Shown here one piece after another: positions 7,017 through 13,912 of a stretch of DNA of 38,596 nt. The stretch's first letter is position 1. Every line of letters starts with the position of its first letter. This DNA is from Clostridiales bacterium. Lineage in GTDB: Bacteria; Bacillota_A; Clostridia; Christensenellales; Aristaeellaceae. The stretch spans positions 1 through 38,596 of the forward strand of contig JAIKWN010000016.1 of NCBI GenBank assembly GCA_024684665.1. Reading direction: 5' to 3'. The notes under the pieces were generated by a model that was not told the DNA's origin, ran no database searches, and saw nothing but the letters and a program-made list of their open reading frames with translations. The position numbers were made by a program, and so were the translations under genes.

Positions 7017-10000
7017 TTATTCTGCGAGCTTTTCGGGGCAGGGACCGCAGTAGGCGATCATTTCCTCCTCCGAAAGCTTAAAATAGGATTTGATTTCCTG
7101 CCACATATACCACGGTCGGCGGGTAAAGATACGGGTCAGAGTCCGCTCGCAGCGGGTGACCCAGTAGTTGTAGCCGCCCTCTGGATTCTTTGGTTGGTCG
7201 AAGCTGATCTTGGGATGCACTTCGGCGGCCCAGCGCTGCATATGCATCTGCATTTCCGGGCGGATCTCCGCCACCATGCTGTTGAACAGGTTCGACAGGT
7301 ATTCCGTGGTGAAGACGGTCTGGAAGAACTCACCGTAGCGTTTCAGGAACTTGTTCTGCACCTCAGGTACTTTGATGAGGTGACGGATGAGCACGTTGCT
7401 CTTGATCTTCTGTGCGCCCATGCCCTTCTCGTTCAATACGTAGGCGACACCGCCGGAGAGTTTATCACGACCGGTGGTTACGTTGAAGAAGCCCCAGTCG
7501 GAGTCGTAGAAGAGATAGCGCCATTTTCCGTCGCCGGATTTTGCGTTGCGGTAGAATCGGATGTTGCCGGGGTCGGTGTTGCCGAAGAAGGATTCGAAAA
7601 TGAAGTAGTCCAGCATGTTGTCCACGTCCACTTGGGAACAGACGTATTCGTACGCCTCCCGGTCGTTTACAAGGTCGTGGCTTTCCACGTATTCGACCAG
7701 CTTCTTGTACTCCCGGTTTGTGCCCTGATTCACCTGGGACGAGCTTGTGCCACTGGCTTCCAGCATGTCGATGTCGCCGGGGTTCAGCCAGCCTTCGTGT
7801 TGCGCCACCATTTTGACGCCGGCACGCTCCCGCAGGTTGTAATGCCCCCAGTATTCGCCGTTGATGTAGACGATGACAGGACGCCAGGCCTGATGGGCGA
7901 GGGTGGAATCGGTGGCGTCGATAATGCGGGACTGCATACCGTCTATCACCCGGGTGTAGAGCCCGTCTTGGCCGCCGTTGCGCAGGACGAAGGAGGCATA
8001 GCTGGTATAAGGGCGATCGGGGAACATCGCGTAGTTGAACCGGTCCACGCCGTACTGGCCGTCCGCCTTTACGTAGAGGCTCTTCTGGGGCATATCCAGG
8101 GAGAACTGCCCCATGACGCGGAAGGTCATGCCCTGGCTGAACTGCTGCACGCGGTTTTCATCGTAGTATTCGACCCAGCCGCCAAACCAGTTCTTCTGCC
8201 AGTAGGTGGCGTTTTTCCAGGGGGTCTTCTGCGCTTCCCGGTCGAGATTCGGTCCGTCGGCGAACATGCCGTTCTGCTCGTTCCAGAGGTGATCCGGATC
8301 CGTCGAGATGCATACGACAGGCATGGTATGGTAGACGGAAACGAGATACGTCTGGGAGACCACCTGGGAGGGCTCTACGCCGTCCCGCCAGGTGCGGGCT
8401 CGCACGACGGTGTTGGTATAGATCTCAATGGGTTCTTCGTAGAGAGGGGAGGCGAGCGTGGGATCCGTCCCGTCCAGGGTATAGCGGACGGTGCTGTTCG
8501 CTGGGACCTCCAACCGGACCCCCTCTTTGCCTTCAAGCGGGCGTTCGTACAGGCCGCCGGGGACGAGGAAGGCGGGAGTGTCCGCAAAACCGGTGAAGCC
8601 CTGTCCGTTCGCATAGCCGGGTGTGGGAACGCTGTAATAGAAAAGACCGGCCTGTCCCAGGGTGCGTCCATAGGAGTGGTCGTCATACAGCTGGGGAACG
8701 ACGATCTTGTCGAGGATATTCCCCGCAGGATCGGCGAGGCAGACGGTTTCGCCGGATTGTTTCAGGTTGAAAGTGGTAAACGTATAGGCGCCTTTTTTCG
8801 AGGTCTGCGTCTTATCGCAGTAGATGACGCTGTATCCTCCGTCTTCGATCGTGAGGTCGGGGAAGCGCCATTTCCGCGGTTTCTTCAAGTTGTCCGACAG
8901 GCCGTAACCTTTAAGGTTTACGGCCTGCCCGCTCATGTTGTAGATCTCGATATAGTCGTAGAAATAGTTTACGCCGGGGCCGTGGGTCTTCGTGTTTCCA
9001 GTCATGACCTCCGTGATGTACAGCCCGCTCGTATTGGCGAGGCAGAGCCGCGTGTCCATTGCGATCTCGCTCTCGTGGGTGTTGGACATGCCGGGGGTCG
9101 GCTGGGTGAAGAGCTTCCAGGCTTCTTCATTGTTGGTCTCATCCCGCCCCCAGGATTCGTCCGCGCCCAGGAGATCGTAGGTGACGAGATCCACCATGCG
9201 CCCTTGGATGTCCGAGAGGATTACTGTCTCCCCGTTGCTGCGGAGGCGGAAACTGGCGTGCGGCCAGCTCCCTTCCGCTGCTACCCGGTCCTTTCCGGAG
9301 GCGAAGACCACGTAGTAGCCACCGGCCTCCAGGGTCGTTCCCTGGGGGAAGCGCCATTTGAGGGGAGATTCCGGGTTGTCGCTGAGGGCATAATTGGAAA
9401 GGTCGATGGGGATGCCGCTTCGGTTATGGATCTCGATCCAGTCAGGGTAAAGTCCGTCCTCATCCCGGAGGGTGGTGAGGGAGCTGGCGCAGACCTCATT
9501 CAGGACGAGGCTGCCCATCGTCAGCCGGGTGGAAGCGCGGTATTCCGCGTATCCCTCCTGTGTGTTTCCATAACCGGGTGTGTATTGCCCTGTGATGATG
9601 TAGCTTTCGCCACCGATCCAGGCGTAGCTCATGTCCCGCTCTACAGCGGGGATGGAGAGCTTCTGATATGCGACGCCGTCGGTGCCGAAGAGATACAGTG
9701 TGTCGCCAGCGGAAGAGATCTTGAAGTTTGCGTGAAATGCCTTTCCCGCTTCGTTTTTCGTTTCGTCGGAGGCGAAGACGATGATTCGGTCTCCCGCAGG
9801 CAGCGTCATCTCCGGGAAGACGAACAGGATTTTGTCATCCCTGTCGGACAGGCCGTAGCCGCCGATGGGAAGCGGGACAGTGGAAGTGTTCGTCAGCTCG
9901 ATCCAGTCGGGGAAGGCGCCGTTCTCGTCCGGATACGCGGAACGATTCGAGGCCATGACCTCAGTGATTCGGAAGGCGCGGTTTCCGGTGGAACTGTCCG

Positions 10001-10199
10001 CGTCTTTCCCGCCTTCTTCCTGGATCAGGGGTGTAACGGCGGGAGTCTGCCGGACGGGAGGCGCCAGGAAAACCAGTACCACGAGAAACGCGAGGCAGAC
10101 GAGCAGCAGAAGCAGCGTATTCTTTTTCGGCCTTTCACGCACTAGACGCCGCTTTTTCTTCCGTACGGGCGTCGCCTTGCGCATGCGTCTGTTTTGCAT
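7017..10199 (-). CDS. Membrane-anchored protein with three lamin-tail domains, a chitobiase-C-like domain and a CotH kinase domain
   Basis: 1060 residues. A very basic N-terminus (RKKKRRLVRERPKK) precedes one transmembrane segment (about 29-48), predicting an outside-facing ectodomain. Three lamin-tail repeats follow (about 75-210, 225-370, 385-525), each with EVM/EVC, DWIEL/DYIEI, GLSD/ALSD and a FP-x(n)-G block. A chitobiase/hexosaminidase C-like module (TLDGTDP) sits near 570-625. The C-terminal 400 residues are CotH: INGEYWGHYNLRER, DMLEA, DYFIFESFFGNTD and FYDSDWGF, where the D/E residues match the atypical kinase metal and ATP sites. CotH of Bacillus phosphorylates spore coat proteins. 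Here a surface protein kinase or adhesion platform is plausible. AGGAGT precedes ATG. Confidence 0.87.
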   Translation of the reverse strand: MQNRRMRKATPVRKKKRRLVRERPKKNTLLLLLVCLAFLVVLVFLAPPVRQTPAVTPLIQEEGGKDADSSTGNRAFRITEVMASNRSAYPDENGAFPDWIELTNTSTVPLPIGGYGLSDRDDKILFVFPEMTLPAGDRIIVFASDETKNEAGKAFHANFKISSAGDTLYLFGTDGVAYQKLSIPAVERDMSYAWIGGESYIITGQYTPGYGNTQEGYAEYRASTRLTMGSLVLNEVCASSLTTLRDEDGLYPDWIEIHNRSGIPIDLSNYALSDNPESPLKWRFPQGTTLEAGGYYVVFASGKDRVAAEGSWPHASFRLRSNGETVILSDIQGRMVDLVTYDLLGADESWGRDETNNEEAWKLFTQPTPGMSNTHESEIAMDTRLCLANTSGLYITEVMTGNTKTHGPGVNYFYDYIEIYNMSGQAVNLKGYGLSDNLKKPRKWRFPDLTIEDGGYSVIYCDKTQTSKKGAYTFTTFNLKQSGETVCLADPAGNILDKIVVPQLYDDHSYGRTLGQAGLFYYSVPTPGYANGQGFTGFADTPAFLVPGGLYERPLEGKEGVRLEVPANSTVRYTLDGTDPTLASPLYEEPIEIYTNTVVRARTWRDGVEPSQVVSQTYLVSVYHTMPVVCISTDPDHLWNEQNGMFADGPNLDREAQKTPWKNATYWQKNWFGGWVEYYDENRVQQFSQGMTFRVMGQFSLDMPQKSLYVKADGQYGVDRFNYAMFPDRPYTSYASFVLRNGGQDGLYTRVIDGMQSRIIDATDSTLAHQAWRPVIVYINGEYWGHYNLRERAGVKMVAQHEGWLNPGDIDMLEASGTSSSQVNQGTNREYKKLVEYVESHDLVNDREAYEYVCSQVDVDNMLDYFIFESFFGNTDPGNIRFYRNAKSGDGKWRYLFYDSDWGFFNVTTGRDKLSGGVAYVLNEKGMGAQKIKSNVLIRHLIKVPEVQNKFLKRYGEFFQTVFTTEYLSNLFNSMVAEIRPEMQMHMQRWAAEVHPKISFDQPKNPEGGYNYWVTRCERTLTRIFTRRPWYMWQEIKSYFKLSEEEMIAYCGPCPEKLAE

Positions 10200-10261
10200 G
10201 GGTGACTCCTGAATAAGATGGTGATGGGATGGGCGCGGCGCTGCGGCCGCTTCCCCCCGCG

Positions 10262-10290
10262 CAGGGGATTATAGCACAGATTCTTTCATT
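10262..10290 (-). promoter_or_regulatory. Possible extended -10 promoter for the CotH-DUF4956-VTC operon
   Basis: On the minus strand TGC-TATAAT occurs (TATAAT at 10268-10273), an extended -10 with a poor -35. It lies in the 86-base gap between the caspase-like and CotH genes and would allow separate expression of the latter. Confidence 0.5.
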
Positions 10291-11446
10291 GGGAAAGATG
10301 AAAGTGCGAAGAAACCGAAACGCGCGGCGTTTCTGCGTTATCAGGCGGAACAGGCTCTCCACCGGCGTCCGCGGGATCCAAGATTGAGACTGTGAAAAGG
10401 CGGGAGGCGCAGAGGGAAAAGCGCCCGTCTTCGAGCGCATACACCTGCAGCGCGAAGACATCCCCCGGTTTTGCACCCCGGAGGCGCAGGGAATGGGAAA
10501 GGCGGCCGGTTTGTGCCTGCTGGGGCGCGAGAAAGGTTGCGGCCTGCCAGTCCCATTCCCCGTCCCGGCGCTCCACGAACCTGTACTGTATGGAAACGCT
10601 TCGGCGCACGGTACAGGAGAGGAAGACCGTCGGGTCGTCCGGGGAAAGGAGACGGGAGCCGAAAGAAAAATCGGTCAGCGCCCGCTCCGACAGCGGGACC
10701 GGTACGGTCGGAAGCGCGAACATGGGATCTGCCCCGCGGGACAGCTGCGGTGTGGAAACGACGCAGGCTTCCGAAAGAAACGAAAACAATTCGGAGAGGC
10801 GGACGGTTCCGTCTCCGTCCGTATCCGCTTCCGCCCCTCCGTGAAGCCCAAGTCCTTCGCAAAGCGTGTTCACGAAATAGGAAAGCGTGCCGGAGGTGAG
10901 CGCTTCACCGGCGGAATACCAGGAGCGCTCCCCGGCGGAGCAGGAGGTCAGGACGGCGATTTCCGGGTTTGCTTTGAAGGGACTTCCTTCACTTTCCAGA
11001 AAGGCTCCGCTGAAGCAGGCGTCCAGGATGACCAGTTTTTTCCCGGGCAGGGAAGAGAGCAGGCGGGAAAGTGCCTGCGGGGTCAGTATGCTTTCCTCCT
11101 CTCCGTCCGAGAGTAGGAGATAAGGATCGGGGAACCCGTGAGTGCAGAGGTAGAGCAGTGAAATGTCCGCGCCCGCAGCGCCTGAGAAATGTTCATGCGC
11201 GGCCTCTGCGAGGGCAACCGGGGAGGAGACGGTTCCGTCTTCCAGACGAAGCCGGGCTCCGTCTACGCCAGCAAGGGTCAGGCAGGCTGCGAGGGTCTGC
11301 AGATTGGCGGATGAATCATAGCCGAGAGAGGGAGCGGTGAGAAATGACCGACAGGCCACGAGAAGGGCGCGTACCTCCCCACGCACCGGGGCGGGCGCAG
11401 CCAGGAAGAAGGATAACGCGAAAAGGAGCGCTGAGAGACGCCGCAT
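10286..11446 (-). CDS. Secreted caspase-like (peptidase C14 / metacaspase) protein with embedded EF-hand motif
   Basis: 386 residues. A signal peptide spans about 1-23 (hydrophobic run, then APAPVRG-EV). The caspase-hemoglobinase fold follows, with the catalytic histidine H103 in LLYLCTHGF and cysteine C144 in LVILDACFSGAF, and VLTSCSAGERS downstream as in bacterial C14 proteins. An EF-hand-like loop, DTDGDGTVRLSEL (208-220), lies inside the domain, suggesting calcium dependence. The last 120 residues look like a beta-rich domain (SVSIQYRFVERRDGEW, GDVFALQVYALEDG). GGAGGGG precedes ATG. It is transcribed toward the CotH gene 86 bases away. Metacaspases usually cleave after K or R and are cytosolic; an exported one is less common. 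Targets are unknown. Confidence 0.85.
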   Translation of the reverse strand: MRRLSALLFALSFFLAAPAPVRGEVRALLVACRSFLTAPSLGYDSSANLQTLAACLTLAGVDGARLRLEDGTVSSPVALAEAAHEHFSGAAGADISLLYLCTHGFPDPYLLLSDGEEESILTPQALSRLLSSLPGKKLVILDACFSGAFLESEGSPFKANPEIAVLTSCSAGERSWYSAGEALTSGTLSYFVNTLCEGLGLHGGAEADTDGDGTVRLSELFSFLSEACVVSTPQLSRGADPMFALPTVPVPLSERALTDFSFGSRLLSPDDPTVFLSCTVRRSVSIQYRFVERRDGEWDWQAATFLAPQQAQTGRLSHSLRLRGAKPGDVFALQVYALEDGRFSLCASRLFTVSILDPADAGGEPVPPDNAETPRVSVSSHFHLSQ

Positions 11447-11515
11447 GTGCTGTTCCCCTCCTTCCTGAAAAACGATGTAGCATAATTAAATGCTCAGCTT
11501 CGATCCCACTTGTAA

Positions 11516-11542
11516 GAAGAAAGCCGACGGAGATCCGTCGGC
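11516..11542 (-). terminator. Intrinsic terminator of the TetR gene
   Basis: GCCGACGG (11523-11530) and CCGTCGGC (11535-11542) form a perfect 8-bp stem with a 4-base loop. On the minus strand it is followed by the T-rich TTTCTTCTT. Confidence 0.75.
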
Positions 11543-11564
11543 ATACGTATACCCGGAATGTCGG

Positions 11565-12125
11565 TTATTCGTCGCGCTCTTGGACGAGAACAGTATACAG
11601 CGCCTTCGTGCCTTCCGCAAGCGCTTCGGGACTTGCCTCATTGCTGCCCTGAGCCAGAAGGGTCGCCGTGCCGTGGGCATAAACGCAGAGTTCACGCTGT
11701 AGGCGCAGTGCCGCCTCTTCTCCGATGTGATGACGATCCATTTCGGCCGTCAGGACCTCCTTCGGAAGGGCGAACAGAAGATCGCAGGCGTTTTCTTCGC
11801 GGTTGCGGGGGTCGTTGCCGGTGAGGAAGAGGAAAACCTGGGGGAACGCCGCCGCGAACTGTTCGTAAGCCAGGCAGCGGGACAGGATGGAAGGTTCAGC
11901 GGCTTCTGCTTCCGCCAGCCGGACGGAAAAATCCTCGTACGCCCGGTCAACCAGCGCAGACCGAAGCCCGCTCATGTCGGGAAAATAGCTGAAAATCGGT
12001 TGGGTAGAACAATGGAGCGCTTTCGAGACGGAGCGCGCGTTTACTATATCCATACCGCCGGTGAGGAACATCTCATAGGCTTTATCCAGGATGAGCTTGT
12101 GGTTGAATCTCTGCTTGGGGGGCAT
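11565..12125 (-). CDS. TetR/AcrR-family transcriptional regulator
   Basis: 186 residues. The N-terminal helix-turn-helix reads AYEMFLTGGMDIVNARSVSKALHCSTQPIFSYFPDM (written here only to locate it at about residues 17-52) with the typical F-x-YF of TetR helix 3-4. The C-terminal ligand domain is helical and includes CVYAHGTATLLAQG. I start at ATG 12125, where AAGGAG lies eight bases upstream and MPPKQRFNH fits the family; the frame runs on to 12281 without a site. No neighbour is an obvious target, since the next gene on that side has its own terminator and promoter. Target unknown. Confidence 0.85.
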   Translation of the reverse strand: MPPKQRFNHKLILDKAYEMFLTGGMDIVNARSVSKALHCSTQPIFSYFPDMSGLRSALVDRAYEDFSVRLAEAEAAEPSILSRCLAYEQFAAAFPQVFLFLTGNDPRNREENACDLLFALPKEVLTAEMDRHHIGEEAALRLQRELCVYAHGTATLLAQGSNEASPEALAEGTKALYTVLVQERDE

Positions 12126-12194
12126 TATATCACTCCTTCTTGCTGTCTCCGCCCGTTCATGCTGGGCAGAGATCATCTCACTATTCGCCGATTG

Positions 12195-12223
12195 ATTATA
12201 TCTCTTCAAATTCTGAAAATCAA
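12195..12223 (-). promoter_or_regulatory. Promoter of the TetR gene
   Basis: Minus-strand TTGATT (12218-12223), 17-base spacer, perfect TATAAT (12195-12200). This AT-rich stretch upstream of ATG 12125 gives a leader of about 65 bases. Confidence 0.65.
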
Positions 12224-12336
12224 CCGCTTTCCAAGCGTTCCGGAGCAATTTAATAAAGTGCCTTATATATACGGCAATCATATCCGATTTACAGCAAAAT
12301 ATGCAATATATAACAAGCTAAGAATCGGCGCATATG

Positions 12337-12366
12337 AAAAAACCCCGCACCAGGAAGGCAGCGGGG
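12337..12366 (-). terminator. Intrinsic terminator of the XRE-membrane peptide operon
   Basis: CCCCGC (12343-12348) and GCGGGG (12361-12366) form a stem around a 12-base loop. On the minus strand it is followed by TTTTTT (12337-12342). Confidence 0.78.
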
Positions 12367-12382
12367 CAAGAACGGAGATCCT

Positions 12383-12568
12383 TTACGCGGCGGGGCCGGA
12401 ATGAAGCAGGTATGCTTTCAGTTTTTTCAGGAAAGCCATTGCGCAGATCACAGCAAGCCCGCCGGAGAGGACCAGTTCGGTTTCCAGTGGATGATCCTGT
12501 CTGAGGTGGTTCAAAAGCGGCTCAACGAAGCCGGAAGCTCCGGTCAGATGGGGATTCCAATTATCCAT
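12383..12568 (-). CDS. Small membrane protein of 61 residues, unrecognised
   Basis: 61 residues with one likely transmembrane segment at about 32-50 (LVLSGGLAVICAMAFLKKL) after an amphipathic N-terminal part. ATG 12568 overlaps the stop of the upstream XRE gene (ATGGATAA) and has GGAGGAAG upstream, so translation is probably coupled. The coupling and the following terminator support a genuine gene rather than a chance frame. I do not recognise the family. It could be a partner that senses or tethers the regulator at the membrane, or a small toxin-like or holin-like peptide. Neither is shown by the sequence. Confidence 0.62.
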   Translation of the reverse strand: MDNWNPHLTGASGFVEPLLNHLRQDHPLETELVLSGGLAVICAMAFLKKLKAYLLHSGPAA

Positions 12569-12989
12569 TCTCTTCCTCCTTCCCTGCACCGCGCAGAAGA
12601 ACGCTTCCCGCCAAGGCGATGCCGGCGGCTACCAGGATGGCTTTCCATGCGGTGGAGATGGTCTTTTTCTCTTCCGGTTTCTTCATGATGGAAGGCGCGA
12701 TGAGGCGCGCGTTTTTGATGATTTCCCGCCGCTCCGGCTCGGTGTAGGCTTCCGGGTGATCGACGACCGCATCCAGCACGCTTGAAAGCATTTCGTTCCC
12801 GCGGCGCTCTTGTTCAAATACTTGGCGGATAGCGAGGAACTGCATTTGGGAAAGCCGGCTGCCATGCCGCTCGAAGGCGCTGACTGTCTGCCGGCTGACG
12901 CCGAGCCGACCGGCAAAATCCTGCGAAGTAAACCCCGCGCACATTCGCAGGAGTACGAGATTCTCCTGCAGCCTGTCCCGAATGTCCAT
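12561..12989 (-). CDS. XRE-type helix-turn-helix regulator with a C-terminal membrane anchor
   Basis: 142 residues. The N-terminal 60 are a Cro/C1-type HTH (ENLVLLRMCAGFTSQDFAGRL then GVSRQTVSAFERHGSRL), a linker region follows, and a single hydrophobic segment at about 116-134 (AWKAILVAAGIALAGSVLL) precedes a charged tail. ATG 12989 has GGAGGT seven bases upstream; the longer frame to 13037 has none. This architecture places DNA-binding on the inner membrane face. It overlaps the 61-residue membrane gene. The promoter carries palindromic elements suitable for autoregulation. What it senses is unknown. Confidence 0.85.
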   Translation of the reverse strand: MDIRDRLQENLVLLRMCAGFTSQDFAGRLGVSRQTVSAFERHGSRLSQMQFLAIRQVFEQERRGNEMLSSVLDAVVDHPEAYTEPERREIIKNARLIAPSIMKKPEEKKTISTAWKAILVAAGIALAGSVLLRGAGKEEENG

Positions 12990-13008
12990 TGTCATCACCT
13001 CCAACAAC

Positions 13009-13037
13009 AGTATAATACTATACGACGTCGATGTCAA
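13009..13037 (-). promoter_or_regulatory. Near-consensus promoter of the XRE operon with embedded palindromes
   Basis: Minus-strand TTGACA (13032-13037), 17-base spacer, TATACT (13009-13014). The spacer holds the palindrome CGACGTCG (13023-13030) and the -10 region holds AGTATAATACT (13009-13019). These are good candidates for an autoregulatory XRE operator. Confidence 0.75.
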
Positions 13038-13091
13038 GATAATTTACATAATCGTAAGCGTTATGATAATCATGCATCCGGGCAAAAACAC

Positions 13092-13120
13092 TTGACAAAA
13101 GTTTCTGGGTGTGATTTAAT
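13092..13120 (+). promoter_or_regulatory. Promoter of the DtxR-family gene
   Basis: TTGACA (13092-13097), exactly 17 bases, TTTAAT (13115-13120). It is back to back with the XRE promoter, 55 bases away. Confidence 0.8.
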
Positions 13121-13121
13121 C

Positions 13122-13137
13122 GTTAGGAAACACTAAC
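13122..13137. promoter_or_regulatory. Probable DtxR-type operator at the transcription start
   Basis: GTTAG-N6-CTAAC is an inverted repeat directly after the -10 box. The TTAG/CTAA half-sites and 16-bp span resemble metal-repressor (DtxR/IdeR/FeoA-box) operators, which would make the gene autoregulated by metal. Confidence 0.6.
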
Positions 13138-13161
13138 CTTTTCCCGGAAGGAGGAAGCGCT

Positions 13162-13530
13162 TTGGAACTTCATGAGTCGGCAGAGGATTATCTGGAGGCA
13201 ATATTGATGCTCCGGGAGGAAAAAGGGATGGCTCGTTCCGTGGACGTGGCTGAGAAGCTCGGTGTATCGAAGCCGTCCGTCAGCGTGGCTATGAAAAAGC
13301 TGCGGGAGAACGGCTATCTTATGCCGGAGGATGGCATGGGGCTGAACCTGACGCAGGAGGGACTGGCAGTGGCTTCCCGCGTTTACGAGCGGCACAGAGT
13401 TCTGACGGAGTACCTCATGGAACTGGGCGTGGACGGGAAGATCGCGAGGGCGGACGCCTGCAAGATGGAGCACGACCTTTCCGAGGAAACCTATCAGGCG
13501 ATCAAGCGCCAGGTACAAAAGCGCGTATGA
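13162..13530 (+). CDS. DtxR/MntR-family metal-dependent transcriptional regulator
   Basis: 122 residues, the short form with DNA-binding and dimerisation domains and no SH3-like C-terminal domain. The start is ELHESAEDYLEAILML, typical of the family; the winged helix spans about 20-65 (SVDVAEKLGVSKPSVSVAMKKL). Candidate metal ligands sit in ERHRVLTEYL, DACKMEHDLSEE (C and the E/H of the primary site). The start codon is TTG at 13162, eight bases after GGAAGGAGG; the next in-frame ATG would remove the first helix. Flanked by its own promoter and terminator, it is monocistronic. No iron or manganese transporter lies nearby, so the regulon is elsewhere. Confidence 0.9.
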   Translation: MELHESAEDYLEAILMLREEKGMARSVDVAEKLGVSKPSVSVAMKKLRENGYLMPEDGMGLNLTQEGLAVASRVYERHRVLTEYLMELGVDGKIARADACKMEHDLSEETYQAIKRQVQKRV

Positions 13531-13533
13531 ACC

Positions 13534-13559
13534 GGCGGGGAAACCCGCCATTTTTCTTT
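13534..13559 (+). terminator. Intrinsic terminator of the DtxR-family gene
   Basis: GGCGGG (13534-13539), GAAA tetraloop, CCCGCC (13544-13549), then ATTTTTCTTT. Confidence 0.87.
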
Positions 13560-13912
13560 GCGTGTCCGGGTTGAGATAAATCCTTCGACAAGGGTAAAAC
13601 AGAAGGACAGAATCGTCCGGATCAGGACCGTTTTGACAAACCGTGAAGGTATTCCGGGGACAAAAGAAGGCGGCTGCCGGCATATTAAAAATGAGATTCA
13701 GAATTGACACTGGAACAAACTATATGTTATATTATTAATAGTGTTATCAAATAAAAGGAAGCGCTTGATCGAGTTTACCGTTTCTACAGCACTGGATATC
13801 TGTGCGATACGGAATCTGATTAAGACAGAGCAGAAACGCTGAACGGACAGGAAATCGTGATCTGGCCGGAACCTGTATCGGATTTATTTGCAATTTGAAG
13901 GAGGCGAACGAG
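13560..13912. other. Intergenic stretch with one promoter and no recognised gene
   Basis: Between the DtxR terminator and the gene at 13913 I find no convincing reading frame with a ribosome site. The only features seen are the promoter at 13704-13732 and an AT-rich stretch (13720-13760). The leader from that promoter to ATG 13913 is about 170 bases, long enough for a regulatory RNA, but I see no known riboswitch. Confidence 0.5.
13704..13733 (+). promoter_or_regulatory. Promoter upstream of the unrecognised gene at 13913
   Basis: TTGACA (13704-13709), 17- or 18-base spacer, TTATAT/TATATT (13727-13733). Confidence 0.65.

Noticed and set aside
7194..10145. Plus-strand frame of 983 residues opposite the CotH gene
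   Set aside because: It lies fully antisense to a gene with recognised domains and signals, has low-complexity valine, glycine and aspartate-rich composition, and no convincing ribosome site. It is a shadow frame of GC-rich coding DNA.
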